Shown in pieces: positions 41,331 through 49,884 of a stretch of 64,000 nucleotides of DNA (positions are counted from its first letter, which is position 1; every line of letters begins with the position of its first letter). The notes beneath the pieces were generated by a model. The model saw only the letters and a list, made by a program, of their open reading frames with translations. It had not been told where the DNA came from and did no database searches. The stretch is taken from positions 310,001 to 374,000 of the forward strand of contig NZ_UAUL01000007.1 in the NCBI RefSeq assembly GCF_900456775.1. Direction: 5' to 3'. Both the position numbers and the translations under genes were made by a program. The stretch comes from Sarcina ventriculi. Its GTDB lineage: Bacteria; Bacillota; Clostridia; Clostridiales; Clostridiaceae.

Positions 41331-42707
41331 CTACGCAATCATGCTTATTGGCTTAATTGCCTCATTATAAACTTTTTTCATAAACATAGCACTAAGTATT
41401 ACCGCTATTATTTCTGATACTGGGAAAGCAAACCATATTGCATTTACTCCAAAAACTTGACCAAATATAAATGCTAATGGTAATATTGCAATTAATTGTC
41501 TAACAGCTGAAACCACTAAACTTAACATTCCATTTTCTAGAGCTTGGAACACCGAACTTGCTATGACACAAAAACCTGCAAAAATAAAGTTTATGCTTAT
41601 TATTCTTAAAGCTGGAATTCCTATACGCAACATATCTTCTGAGGCATTAAATAAACATAATAGTTGTTTTGGAAATGCTTGAAATATTAAAAATCCTACT
41701 AGCATAATACCCATTGCATAAATTGTACTAAGTTTTATTGTTTTTGTAACACGTTCTTCATTTTTAGCTCCATAATTATATGCAACTATTGGAACCATAC
41801 CATTATTAAGACCAAACACAGGCATAAATACAAAACTTTGAAGTTTAAAATATACACCAAATACTGCTGTTGCTGTTGGCGTAAAACCTATTAATATTTT
41901 ATTTAATCCAAATGTCATAACAGAACCTATTGATTGCATTACGATAGATGGAACTCCAACAGCATAAATTCTCTTTATAATTTTAATATCAAGTTTGAAT
42001 ACCTTTTTATTTAACTTAATTTCATGATTTTTCTTTAAATTAAAATAAAGAGCTAAAAACATAGCTATAATTTGTCCAGTTACAGTTGCAACTGCTGCTC
42101 CAGCAACCCCCATTTCAGGTGCTCCAAATAATCCAAATATAAGTATTGGATCTAAAATTATATTTATAATTGCTCCTATCCCTTGAGTTATCATGGTATA
42201 GAAAGTTTTTCCTGTTGATTGTAATAGCCTCTCAAGTATTATTTGCCCAAATAAACCTACAGATAAAATTGTACAAATATATATATATTGACTTCCATGA
42301 TTTATTATCTCAACATTACTAGTTTGTGATTTAAAAAACACTCCAGTTAAAAATACTCCTATAAGTGCAAAAATTACATAACTTAAAAACGATAAAATTA
42401 TTCCATTACTAGCTGCCTTATTAGCACTTTCAAAATCTTTTTGCCCTAAACTTTTAGATAACACAGCATTTACTCCAACTCCAGTACCAACCCCTACTGC
42501 AATCATCAAGGATTGAAGTGGGAATGCTAAAGAAACTGCCGTTAAAGCATTCTCACTTATTTGAGCCACGAACATACTATCTACAACATTATAAAGTGCT
42601 TGAACAAGCATTGATATAATCATAGGCAATGACATTGAAATAAGTAATTTATTTACCGTCATAGTCCCCATCTTATTTTCTTTTATATTCTTTGTGCTTC
42701 TCTCCAT
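41331..42707 (-). CDS. MATE-family efflux transporter
   Basis: A 458-residue MATE protein, paralogous to the one at 34746 but distant in sequence. Seen: MSLPMIISMLVQALYNVVDSMFVAQI, GTGVGVNAVLSKSLGQKD, and FGLNNGMVPIVAYNYGAKNEERV in the second half. Expected drug or metabolite exporter of the NorM/DinF-like clostridial group. AAAGGGGG site. No regulator is adjacent on the same strand. Confidence 0.88.
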   Translation of the reverse strand: MERSTKNIKENKMGTMTVNKLLISMSLPMIISMLVQALYNVVDSMFVAQISENALTAVSLAFPLQSLMIAVGVGTGVGVNAVLSKSLGQKDFESANKAASNGIILSFLSYVIFALIGVFLTGVFFKSQTSNVEIINHGSQYIYICTILSVGLFGQIILERLLQSTGKTFYTMITQGIGAIINIILDPILIFGLFGAPEMGVAGAAVATVTGQIIAMFLALYFNLKKNHEIKLNKKVFKLDIKIIKRIYAVGVPSIVMQSIGSVMTFGLNKILIGFTPTATAVFGVYFKLQSFVFMPVFGLNNGMVPIVAYNYGAKNEERVTKTIKLSTIYAMGIMLVGFLIFQAFPKQLLCLFNASEDMLRIGIPALRIISINFIFAGFCVIASSVFQALENGMLSLVVSAVRQLIAILPLAFIFGQVFGVNAIWFAFPVSEIIAVILSAMFMKKVYNEAIKPISMIA

Positions 42708-42819
42708 ACTTTGTCCCCCTTTTTATATAATTTATTACATACTTAGATATTTTAACATATTTATTATATTATCTGTAAGTTTTTTCGTTCGACTTTTATT
42801 ATATTTTTTTGCAACAAAA

Positions 42820-42846
42820 AAGAGAACTAAAATTTAGTTCTCTTAA
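42820..42846 (-). terminator. Terminator of the MFS gene
   Basis: AAGAGAACTA-AAAT-TTAGTTCTCTT, at the stop codon of the MFS gene. Confidence 0.8.
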
Positions 42847-44070
42847 TTAACAAACTTTCTTTTTTCTTCTACTTTCTCTTAAGAATGAAGGGATTATCAT
42901 AATTAATGCAACTATACTTAATGCTAAATATGTATAACCAAATATAGATATTCCTGTATATGAACTTAAGTAACCAGTAAATAAATTTAATATACTAGAT
43001 AAAATAGTTGGAACAACAACAACTTCAAATAAAAATGCTGTTGATTGTTGATTTGTAGGAACAAGATCAGCAATTAAATTATTTTGAACTGGCATTATAA
43101 TCCCAACAACAACTCCATGAACAATCATTAAGAATAATAAAAACATGTAGTTAGGTATTATAGCCATAAAATACCATCTAAAACATAGAATAATTAATGC
43201 TGTAAATGTCGCTAAATAACTCCTTTTAGCAAAAGGTAATTTATGAAAAATAAACAACAATAGTATTTCCATCACAATCATAATAAAAGGAACTGTACTT
43301 ATCAAACTAGTAGGACAACCAAGTTTTTCAAGAATAACTTGTATAGAATAATTGCTTGCAGAATTACATGTTGCCATTATCACGTTTGTTGCAAATAACT
43401 GTATCAAAAACGCCTTATTTTTAAGCAAACTAAAAAGAATTTCTTTAGCGTTAACATTATTTTCAGTAACATCTAAATCATCATTTACATTTACTTCAAC
43501 TGCATTCTCTCCTGTTGTAAGTTCAGGTATAAATTGAAGTATAACGATAGTAGATAACATTATAATACCACATATAAGTAACGCACCTGTTGTTCCCCAT
43601 AGATTTATAAATACTGGAGATATAAGACCTGAAATTCCATATCCTATCGCTCCCCATACACGTACCTTACCAAAAGGATATTTTGTCTTTTTTTCTATAG
43701 CTAATAAATATTCAGACATCAAACTAGTGCTTGGTGCATAAAGACAACTTCCAACTATGGTTACACCAAAAAATATCCAAAAATTATTTATAAATACTAA
43801 AACTATTATAGTAATCGCATTTGCTATCGTTACCAATTTTGTTAGATGTATAAGTCTTTTAGATTTATCAATAATTTTCCCCCATAAAGGCGATACAAGT
43901 AACATTATAAGAGGTGGTATACTAACTATTAATGATATTTCATCTGTTGTAAATCCCTTAACAGAACTTAGGAAAACAACAAAAATACCATAATAAATAC
44001 CACCTGCTAACAAATATATAAATAGGTTACTAGAATATAAACCTATTATTTTTTTATCTTTTGTATTCAT
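42847..44070 (-). CDS. MFS transporter, MFS_1-like (LacY/nucleoside-permease type)
   Basis: A 407-residue protein with twelve predicted spans. Typical signs: LLVSPLWGKIIDKSKRLIHLTK between helices 2 and 3, GKVRVWGAIGYGISGLISPVF, and the central loop after helix 6 (about residues 195-215, acidic). Substrate is not evident. Divergent from a TetR regulator at 44365, which is the usual arrangement for a repressed exporter or importer; inverted repeats lie between the two. Confidence 0.83.
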   Translation of the reverse strand: MNTKDKKIIGLYSSNLFIYLLAGGIYYGIFVVFLSSVKGFTTDEISLIVSIPPLIMLLVSPLWGKIIDKSKRLIHLTKLVTIANAITIIVLVFINNFWIFFGVTIVGSCLYAPSTSLMSEYLLAIEKKTKYPFGKVRVWGAIGYGISGLISPVFINLWGTTGALLICGIIMLSTIVILQFIPELTTGENAVEVNVNDDLDVTENNVNAKEILFSLLKNKAFLIQLFATNVIMATCNSASNYSIQVILEKLGCPTSLISTVPFIMIVMEILLLFIFHKLPFAKRSYLATFTALIILCFRWYFMAIIPNYMFLLFLMIVHGVVVGIIMPVQNNLIADLVPTNQQSTAFLFEVVVVPTILSSILNLFTGYLSSYTGISIFGYTYLALSIVALIMIIPSFLRESRRKKKVC

Positions 44071-44301
44071 TAAACTTCTTCCTTTCTCTTTTCTCCTTTT
44101 CTATTAATATAAATTTGAATTAAAATATTCACTGTTAACATTTTTGACACAATATATTTCATTTTTTAATATTTTTTTTAATATATTCACTATAAATTCA
44201 TGATAAAATTTATAATAAATATCAATACAAATTTTCATTTTTATTATTATATTTATGAATATACAGTTTTTTATTTTTTTTAACAAGAATCAAAAAATAT
44301 T

Positions 44302-44347
44302 TTTTGTATAGTTAGTCTACATAACTATACAAAGTGTAGATTATGTA
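44302..44347. promoter_or_regulatory. Nested inverted repeats, TetR operator candidate
   Basis: Two overlapping inverted repeats sit just before the TetR start: TTTGTATAGTTA/TAACTATACAAA and CTACATA/TATGTAG. The position next to the ribosome-binding site and between divergent genes fits autoregulation and control of the MFS gene. The rest of the 44071-44301 gap is AT-rich. Confidence 0.5.
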
Positions 44348-44364
44348 GGGAGGGAATTTTAACT

Positions 44365-44964
44365 TTGTCTACTAAAAATATAAAAAAAATAGATTTAAGA
44401 GTAAAAAGAACTGATAAATTAATTTTAGACACATTTATGAATTTATTAAAAGAAAAATCTTTTGATGATATTAGAATTTCTGATATATGTAATGGGGCTA
44501 TGATTCATAGAACAACATTTTATAAGCATTTTGAAGATAAGTATAATTTATTAAGTTATGCATTGAAAAATATTATAAACGGGTTTGAAATTAAGAGTCT
44601 TGATTTTTATAATAATACTGTTTCAAGAAAATTTTACATAAATTTATTTAAATCTTTTTTACAACATATTGAAAATAATAGAAAAATCTATCTTGTAGGA
44701 TTAAGAAATCTAAAAAGTGATTTCCTTATAAATAACTTTAAAAGAATTATAGTTACATCTATAAAATATAGGCTAGAAGATAATAATAAACATGGTGCTA
44801 ATTTTACTATACCCATTCCTGTATTAGCAGAGCTTTATTATGCTACAATGATAGGACTTGGTATTTGGTGGTTACAAAATGACGCTGATATATCTATCGA
44901 TGAAACCATCAGCTATCTTGATTTAGCATTAACCAATATAATTGAAAACGATGGTGCAAATTAA
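44365..44964 (+). CDS. TetR-family regulator
   Basis: A 199-residue regulator with an N-terminal HTH (residues 15-60: DTFMNLLKEKSFDDIRISDICNGAMIHRTTFYKHFEDKYNLLSYAL) and a helical ligand domain. It belongs to the group with a C-terminal domain as in dihydroxyacetone-kinase-associated regulators. The start is TTG, with GGGAGGG 10 nt upstream. Probably controls the divergent MFS transporter and itself. An imperfect hairpin overlaps its stop codon (about 44949-44985). Confidence 0.8.
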   Translation: MSTKNIKKIDLRVKRTDKLILDTFMNLLKEKSFDDIRISDICNGAMIHRTTFYKHFEDKYNLLSYALKNIINGFEIKSLDFYNNTVSRKFYINLFKSFLQHIENNRKIYLVGLRNLKSDFLINNFKRIIVTSIKYRLEDNNKHGANFTIPIPVLAELYYATMIGLGIWWLQNDADISIDETISYLDLALTNIIENDGAN

Positions 44965-45072
44965 AATAATTTGTACCACCGTTAAATAACAAATCTGAAT
45001 TATGTATTTATATTTTACTAGTTTAATAAAATTTTTATACTAAAATACTCAATATATATCAACTAAATATCT

Positions 45073-45522
45073 TTATTTAACTTTAAAAAATTTAAGAATT
45101 ACACTATCTGTTAGCCTCTCTGCCTTGCACACAAAAGCTGTTTCTGAAAGCCATCTAAGTTCTTCATTATAAACTTCAAAACTTGGTGTTGTACAAAAAT
45201 AATAAAGAGATGAATCTACAAAACCTCCGTTTTTAACTATCTCAACATATTCCTTTGGTACAGTTCTAAATCCATTATTTTCTATATAAAAACTCATTCC
45301 ATTGTCTAGTTTTACAGCATATCTAGCACTTAAATCACACTTACCATTAGGTCTTATTATTTGACTATCAACTCCACCTGGTAAAACTTCACCGTGCATA
45401 TTTGCTCCTTTAAGTTCGCCACTTAATATAGGAATTAATTGTCTTCTTCCAACTATATCATCTTGCCCAACTAATATTGGCTTATCTACCTTTACTACTA
45501 TTGAAAAAACTTCTTCTAACAT
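45073..45522 (-). CDS. DUF3237-family protein
   Basis: A 149-residue protein of the DUF3237 family (beta-barrel, lipocalin-like). Seen: GRRQLIPILSGELKGANMHGEVLPGGVDSQIIRPNGKCDLSARYAVKLDNG, typical of this family, and a C-terminal RWLSETAFVCKA. Biochemical role not established; members often sit near aromatic-compound or ester metabolism. It lies 18 nt after the IclR gene, at the end of the decarboxylase operon. AGGAGGAG precedes the ATG. Confidence 0.82.
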   Translation of the reverse strand: MLEEVFSIVVKVDKPILVGQDDIVGRRQLIPILSGELKGANMHGEVLPGGVDSQIIRPNGKCDLSARYAVKLDNGMSFYIENNGFRTVPKEYVEIVKNGGFVDSSLYYFCTTPSFEVYNEELRWLSETAFVCKAERLTDSVILKFFKVK

Positions 45523-45540
45523 TTAAACTCCTCCTAAAAT

Positions 45541-46320
45541 TTATTTTTTATATCCTAATTTTTCTGAAATATCTTTAGCTGATTTTAATAAATCATTTAT
45601 GATTTCACATCCTATTTCTCCAGAAAGTCTTACTGATGGTGCTGCTATACTTAAAGATGCTATAAACTGCGAATTATACTCATATATAGGAGCTGCTATA
45701 CTAGTTATTCCAAGTTCTCCCTCTTCGATAGCCATTGCATAACCTTGATTTTTTACCCTCAATATATCTTCTTTTAATACATTTTTATCTGTAATAGTAT
45801 TTTCAGTGCGTTTAAATAATTCAATCTTATCTAACGTTTTATCTAAAGTTTCGTTATCCATTGAAGATAAAAATAGTTTTCCTGATGCTGTACAATGAAG
45901 AGGTATTTTGCCTCCAACTCTAGAATTTACACTAACAGTATTAAACTCTCTAGCCTTTTCAACACAAATTCCTTCAACTATTCCATTTTCATCATAAGGC
46001 ATTGATAATTGTATATTTTCATTAAATTTATTTCTTAACTTTTCCATGTAAGGTCTAGCTATTTCAATTATATCTGTATGATATTCAAAAGCTTTTCCTA
46101 AAATAAATAATTTAGTTCCTAACTTAAATTTACCATTATCCTTATTTTGTTCAATATATCCCATTGATTCCATTGTGTATATTAAATTTGATGCTGTACT
46201 TTTTGGCATATCTAACATTTTAGCTATATCTGTTAACCTTAATTCCTTAGTTTCAATAGAAAAACACTCTAATATCTTTAATGCCTTTACAAGTGAATTT
46301 ATTATTTTTTTTTCAGCCAT
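45541..46320 (-). CDS. IclR-family regulator of the decarboxylase operon
   Basis: A 259-residue regulator with an N-terminal winged helix (SLVKALKILECFSIETKELRLTDIAKMLDMPKSTASNLIYTM) and an effector domain (residues 80-255: CTASGKLFLSSM, GYAMAIEEGELGITSIAAPIY). IclR members near aromatic catabolic genes commonly sense the aromatic substrate. I chose the ATG at 46320 (AGGAGG 9 nt upstream) rather than the longer frame, which would overlap ubiX. The palindrome at 48965 is a likely binding site. Confidence 0.87.
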   Translation of the reverse strand: MAEKKIINSLVKALKILECFSIETKELRLTDIAKMLDMPKSTASNLIYTMESMGYIEQNKDNGKFKLGTKLFILGKAFEYHTDIIEIARPYMEKLRNKFNENIQLSMPYDENGIVEGICVEKAREFNTVSVNSRVGGKIPLHCTASGKLFLSSMDNETLDKTLDKIELFKRTENTITDKNVLKEDILRVKNQGYAMAIEEGELGITSIAAPIYEYNSQFIASLSIAAPSVRLSGEIGCEIINDLLKSAKDISEKLGYKK

Positions 46321-46334
46321 TATTATAATTCCTC

Positions 46335-46892
46335 CTAGCCATTCCACCTCTTAGCTTTATTATAATTTATATTGAATTGATCTAAAAGTTTCATAATATG
46401 ATGATTTATTATATCATCTAAAGTTTTAGGATTATTATAAAATGCTGGCATTGGAGGAACCATCCTAACTCCAATTCTTGATAATTTAAGCATATTTTCT
46501 AAATGTATAGGGCTTAAAGGCGTTTCTCTGGCTGATAATACTAATTTTCTGCCTTCTTTAATCATGACACCTGCAGTTCTTGAAATTAAGTTATCATCAT
46601 ATCCATTAGCTATTGAACTTAATGTTTTCATACTACATGGAAGTATTATCATGCCATCTGTAATAAATGAACCACTAGATATTTTAGCACCTAAATCTTT
46701 ATTATCATAAACATAATTTGCTAAGTTTTTCAAATAATTCACTTTATATTCAGTTTCTATTTCAAGATTTTTAATAGCCCAATCACTTAAAATAAGATGC
46801 GTTTTTATTCCATTTATATCATTTAAAGTTTCTAATAATTTTACTGCATATATTGTTCCTGTTGCTCCAGTAACTCCAATTACGATGTCCAT
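46335..46892 (-). CDS. ubiX: Flavin prenyltransferase, UbiX/BsdB type
   Basis: A 185-residue UbiX-like protein that makes prenylated FMN, the cofactor for the UbiD partner in this operon. Seen: VIGVTGATGTIYAVKLLETL at the N-terminus, SGSFITDGMIILPCSMKTLSSIANGYDDNLISRTAGVMIKE and RETPLSPIHLENMLKLSRIGVRMVPP. Length fits the family. It is 56 nt after the small chaperone-like gene. Confidence 0.93.
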   Translation of the reverse strand: MDIVIGVTGATGTIYAVKLLETLNDINGIKTHLILSDWAIKNLEIETEYKVNYLKNLANYVYDNKDLGAKISSGSFITDGMIILPCSMKTLSSIANGYDDNLISRTAGVMIKEGRKLVLSARETPLSPIHLENMLKLSRIGVRMVPPMPAFYNNPKTLDDIINHHIMKLLDQFNINYNKAKRWNG

Positions 46893-46948
46893 TTTTCACC
46901 TCTTAAATTTCTTATTGTTCTAAGCAAAGAATATGTACCTTTATAAAA

Positions 46949-47296
46949 CTAGTTTAATTCTTTTAGTTTATTACATAATTCAACCGTAATATCTTTACAT
47001 AAAGATAACACATGCTGTATCTCATTTTTGCTTATATCATCTAAATGTATACCACAACATACCACAAACTTTCCCGAAAACTCTTTTTTTAATATATCTC
47101 CTATAACTTCTGTAACAAAATTTTCTTTATGTCCTTGAAATGTAAAAGTATTTAAATTAACTAAAGAGGAGCCTATTGTTAAGGCTCCCAAATGAGGTTT
47201 ATCTCCTCCTGTTAAAATAACACATAAATCTTCTCCCATTTTTATAGCTTTAAGATTTATTTTTATTCTTTTAAATTCCTTTTTTATTTCTATCAT
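46949..47296 (-). CDS. LpdD-like prenylated-flavin chaperone candidate
   Basis: A 115-residue protein matching the small proteins found in gallate/protocatechuate decarboxylase operons (LpdD-like). Seen: GEDLCVILTGGDKPHLGALTIG and FVVCCGIHLDDISKNEI. The family is thought to help load prenyl-FMN, but the role in this organism is inference. It overlaps the next gene upstream by one base. Confidence in the family name is moderate. Confidence 0.65.
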   Translation of the reverse strand: MIEIKKEFKRIKINLKAIKMGEDLCVILTGGDKPHLGALTIGSSLVNLNTFTFQGHKENFVTEVIGDILKKEFSGKFVVCCGIHLDDISKNEIQHVLSLCKDITVELCNKLKELN

Positions 47297-47523
47297 TATT
47301 TTTTAATCAACTCTGGAATAGGAGGTATTTGGTCAAGATTTTTTATTTCTTCAGGATTAATTTTAAATCTTTTATCATATTTTTCATAATTTGTGATATC
47401 TTCATCTTCTGTTGACCTCCAAGAAAAGCAACATGTATCACATATATATACTTCCCATGCATCATCAACTGGTGCTTTTGTTAATAAATTTACTGTTTCT
47501 GAACCACATCTTGGACAAATCAT
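47296..47523 (-). CDS. Non-oxidative hydroxyarylic acid decarboxylase subunit D
   Basis: A 75-residue zinc-ribbon-like protein: CPRCGSETVNLL near the N-terminus and CDTCCFSWRSTED later give two CxxC pairs. This matches the VdcD/BsdD/LpdD-type small subunit (YclD family) of aryl-acid decarboxylases. It starts at the ubiD stop (1-base overlap), so translation is coupled. Confidence 0.82.
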   Translation of the reverse strand: MICPRCGSETVNLLTKAPVDDAWEVYICDTCCFSWRSTEDEDITNYEKYDKRFKINPEEIKNLDQIPPIPELIKK

Positions 47524-48947
47524 TATTTATTCCCCCTTATATCTCTTAATGCATTTTTTAAATAATCACTCCAAAAATCAGTTTTTTCAGGAACTTCTAA
47601 AAGCTCTGTTTCTCTTGCTTTATCTGGTGCAACTGGAGTTGTAGCATCAATTATAAGCTTTGTGTGCATACCAGCTGGTTCTGATGATGGGTCTAATGGC
47701 ATACCAGGCGCATTTGGAATTAATACTACATCTTTATCTGGACGAACTCTTGTTGTTAACGCCCACATAACCTGTTCTAAATTAAATGGGTCAACAAACT
47801 CATCAACTACAATAACTATTTTAGAATATGGCATTCCATGTGGTGTTGATAAAAGTCTCATGGCAACAGCCTTTCCATACCCTCCAAATCTTGATTTTGT
47901 TGATATAACTACACCTATTCCATGAGTATACATAGCATTTACAGCAACAACTTCTGGAAAATCTCTTTTCAGTTGTCTATATAAAGGTAAACTTGTGTTT
48001 AAAGCCATTAAATAATCAATTTCTGTCCAAGGCATTCCTAAATATAAATTTTCAAAAATAGGATTTTTTCTGTGAGTTATTGTGTGAATCCTAACTTCTG
48101 GTTGAAGTCTTGCACCTGAATAACTTCCAGGAAATTCTCCAAAAGGTCCCTCTATTTTTCTTTTTCTTGGAATTATATAACCTTCTAGAACTATTTCACT
48201 TCTAGCTGGAATATCCAAATTCCCAACTTCACTCTTAGTAAGTTCAATAGGTTCTCCTTTTAATGCTCCTGCAAAATCATATTCTGATTGTACATACTCT
48301 ATTGGAGTGCTTGACATAAAGTTTAAAATTGGGTCATTCCCTAAACATATAGATATAGGTAATGGTTCATTCATTTCTTCCGCTTTTTTCAAATGAATAG
48401 CTATATCATGAAAAGGTAATGGTTGAATTCCTACTAAATCTTTTCCTTTAACTTGAATTCTATATGTACCAACATTTTGTTTATCAAAATTGTCTGGGTC
48501 TTCTGGATCTTTGCTAACTATTAAAGCTTTAGATATATAAAATCCACCATCATATTTATTAACCCTAAATAAAGGTAAAATATCAAAAAGATTTATATCT
48601 TTTGTTATCTTAACTTCCTTAATAGGTGCATCTTTTACCCATACAGGTTTTATTGGATACTTAGACCACTTTTTATCTAATTCATAAAATTGCTCTTTTA
48701 CTGGAGTATCCTTTGGAAGTCCAAGCATAAGAGCATGATTTTGCCATGAGCCATGAACATTTAATGCTACTGAATTTTTATATCCTTTAATTTTCTCTAC
48801 AAGTATAGCCGGAGCACTCTCCATACTCGGTGCTGATTTTCCAATAGCGCTTAAATCAGGCTCTGGCATAACTTCATCTTTAATTCTTACTAATTGATTT
48901 TCCTTCTCTAGAAGCTCTAAAAACTCCCTTAAATCTTTATATGACAA
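47523..48947 (-). CDS. ubiD: UbiD-family hydroxyarylic acid decarboxylase
   Basis: A 474-residue prenyl-FMN-dependent decarboxylase. Typical blocks: YRIQVKGKDLVGIQPLPFHDIAIHL, SEIVLEGYIIP, EGPFGEFPGSYSG with prFMN/metal-binding glutamates, and GIGVVISTKSRFGGYGKAVAMRL. Its partners (ubiX, subunit D, chaperone) are those of the vanillate/4-hydroxybenzoate/gallate decarboxylases (VdcC, BsdC, LpdC), so the substrate is probably a hydroxylated benzoate, released as CO2 plus a phenol. Exact substrate not known. First gene of the operon, under a strong promoter. Confidence 0.9.
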   Translation of the reverse strand: MSYKDLREFLELLEKENQLVRIKDEVMPEPDLSAIGKSAPSMESAPAILVEKIKGYKNSVALNVHGSWQNHALMLGLPKDTPVKEQFYELDKKWSKYPIKPVWVKDAPIKEVKITKDINLFDILPLFRVNKYDGGFYISKALIVSKDPEDPDNFDKQNVGTYRIQVKGKDLVGIQPLPFHDIAIHLKKAEEMNEPLPISICLGNDPILNFMSSTPIEYVQSEYDFAGALKGEPIELTKSEVGNLDIPARSEIVLEGYIIPRKRKIEGPFGEFPGSYSGARLQPEVRIHTITHRKNPIFENLYLGMPWTEIDYLMALNTSLPLYRQLKRDFPEVVAVNAMYTHGIGVVISTKSRFGGYGKAVAMRLLSTPHGMPYSKIVIVVDEFVDPFNLEQVMWALTTRVRPDKDVVLIPNAPGMPLDPSSEPAGMHTKLIIDATTPVAPDKARETELLEVPEKTDFWSDYLKNALRDIRGNK

Positions 48948-48964
48948 ACCTATCTCCCCTTTTT

Positions 48965-49036
48965 ATTCAACATTGTTGAATTTAGTTTTATATTGTTGTA
49001 TGTTTAAATTATATACCCTTAAATTTTAACTGTCAA
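48965..49036 (-). promoter_or_regulatory. ubiD operon promoter with IclR-type palindrome
   Basis: On the minus strand TTGACA (49036-49031), exactly 17 bp, and TATAAT (49013-49008): a perfect consensus promoter, partly inside the end of the sirtuin gene. About 20-37 nt past the predicted start lies a perfect 17-bp palindrome ATTCAACATTGTTGAAT (48965-48981), and a related half-site ATTGTTGTAT follows at 48992-49001. A repressor bound there would block elongation; the IclR product is the natural candidate. Confidence 0.65.
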
Positions 49037-49884
49037 ATTAAATTCAACACTTTCTGTATATCATCATTTATACAAATAGCTTTATTTTTAATTTCTAAGG
49101 GAATGTTCTCTTCACCAAGATTAATTCTTATAAGTGTAGTATTTGAAGGATATTTTGCAACAATATTTTCGAAAGGATATTTTATAATTGCGGGAGTATT
49201 ATATCCAACACCAAGTTCTAATAAAACAAAATTCTTTCCCTTAGCCTTTTCTATAAAATCATTAAAATTATTAAATATCTTAAAATGGCTTTCTTGGACA
49301 AAAGAATTATCTATCCTAAGATTAGGCACTAAAAAATTCCCACATCTAGGGCATCTAGGAATATCTTCTTCTCTTATATAAAATTCGTTCACCATATTTT
49401 TTACCATAGTATTTATCATTTCTTTATTGTCATATAATTTATTTGAACAAGGACTAGAACATTGAAAAAGAGCATAATCTCCTTGAGGTGTAAATATATT
49501 TTCCTTTTTAAATCCAGCTTTCTCAAACTGACCATCTACATTAGTTGTTATTATAAAATGTTCTTTATCTTTTAAAAGTTGATGTAAATCTAAATATGGT
49601 TTGGTAGCTTTTGTTTTATATCTTATATTATAAATGTGCCTTGCCCAATATCCCCAATAGGCTAATACATTTTCATTTGATAAATTCCAAAAAGCGGATT
49701 GTATTTCTACGATAGTATTTAAATTTAAATTTTTATACTCAGGAAACCATTCTTCAACTAATGCTTTATCCAAATAATTTATTCCTCCTGATGCTGAAAG
49801 CCCTGCTCCTGCTCCTACCAAAATATAATCTGCATTATCTATTAATTCTCTTATTTTTTTTATATTATTTAAGTAAGCTTTCAT
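49033..49884 (-). CDS. Class M sirtuin (SirTM-type ADP-ribosyltransferase)
   Basis: A 283-residue sirtuin. NAD site GAGAGLSASGG (about residue 23), TTNVDGQFEKAGF with the conserved Asn, and IFTPQGDYALFQC where the usual catalytic His is Gln. This is the hallmark of SirTM enzymes, which act as protein ADP-ribosyltransferases and not deacetylases. Zinc cysteines are at CSSPC and CPRCG. Start at 49884, after GGAGGAT; it overlaps the macrodomain gene by 20 nt, so translation is coupled. Confidence 0.88.
   Translation of the reverse strand: MKAYLNNIKKIRELIDNADYILVGAGAGLSASGGINYLDKALVEEWFPEYKNLNLNTIVEIQSAFWNLSNENVLAYWGYWARHIYNIRYKTKATKPYLDLHQLLKDKEHFIITTNVDGQFEKAGFKKENIFTPQGDYALFQCSSPCSNKLYDNKEMINTMVKNMVNEFYIREEDIPRCPRCGNFLVPNLRIDNSFVQESHFKIFNNFNDFIEKAKGKNFVLLELGVGYNTPAIIKYPFENIVAKYPSNTTLIRINLGEENIPLEIKNKAICINDDIQKVLNLI

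Noticed and set aside
44104-44286. 60-residue ORF on the minus strand between the MFS and TetR genes
   Set aside because: Low-complexity Ile/Lys/Asn composition, no ribosome-binding site, lies in the AT-rich divergent promoter region.
47393-47925. ORFs on the + strand opposite ubiD and its small subunit
   Set aside because: Shadows of well conserved genes on the other strand.
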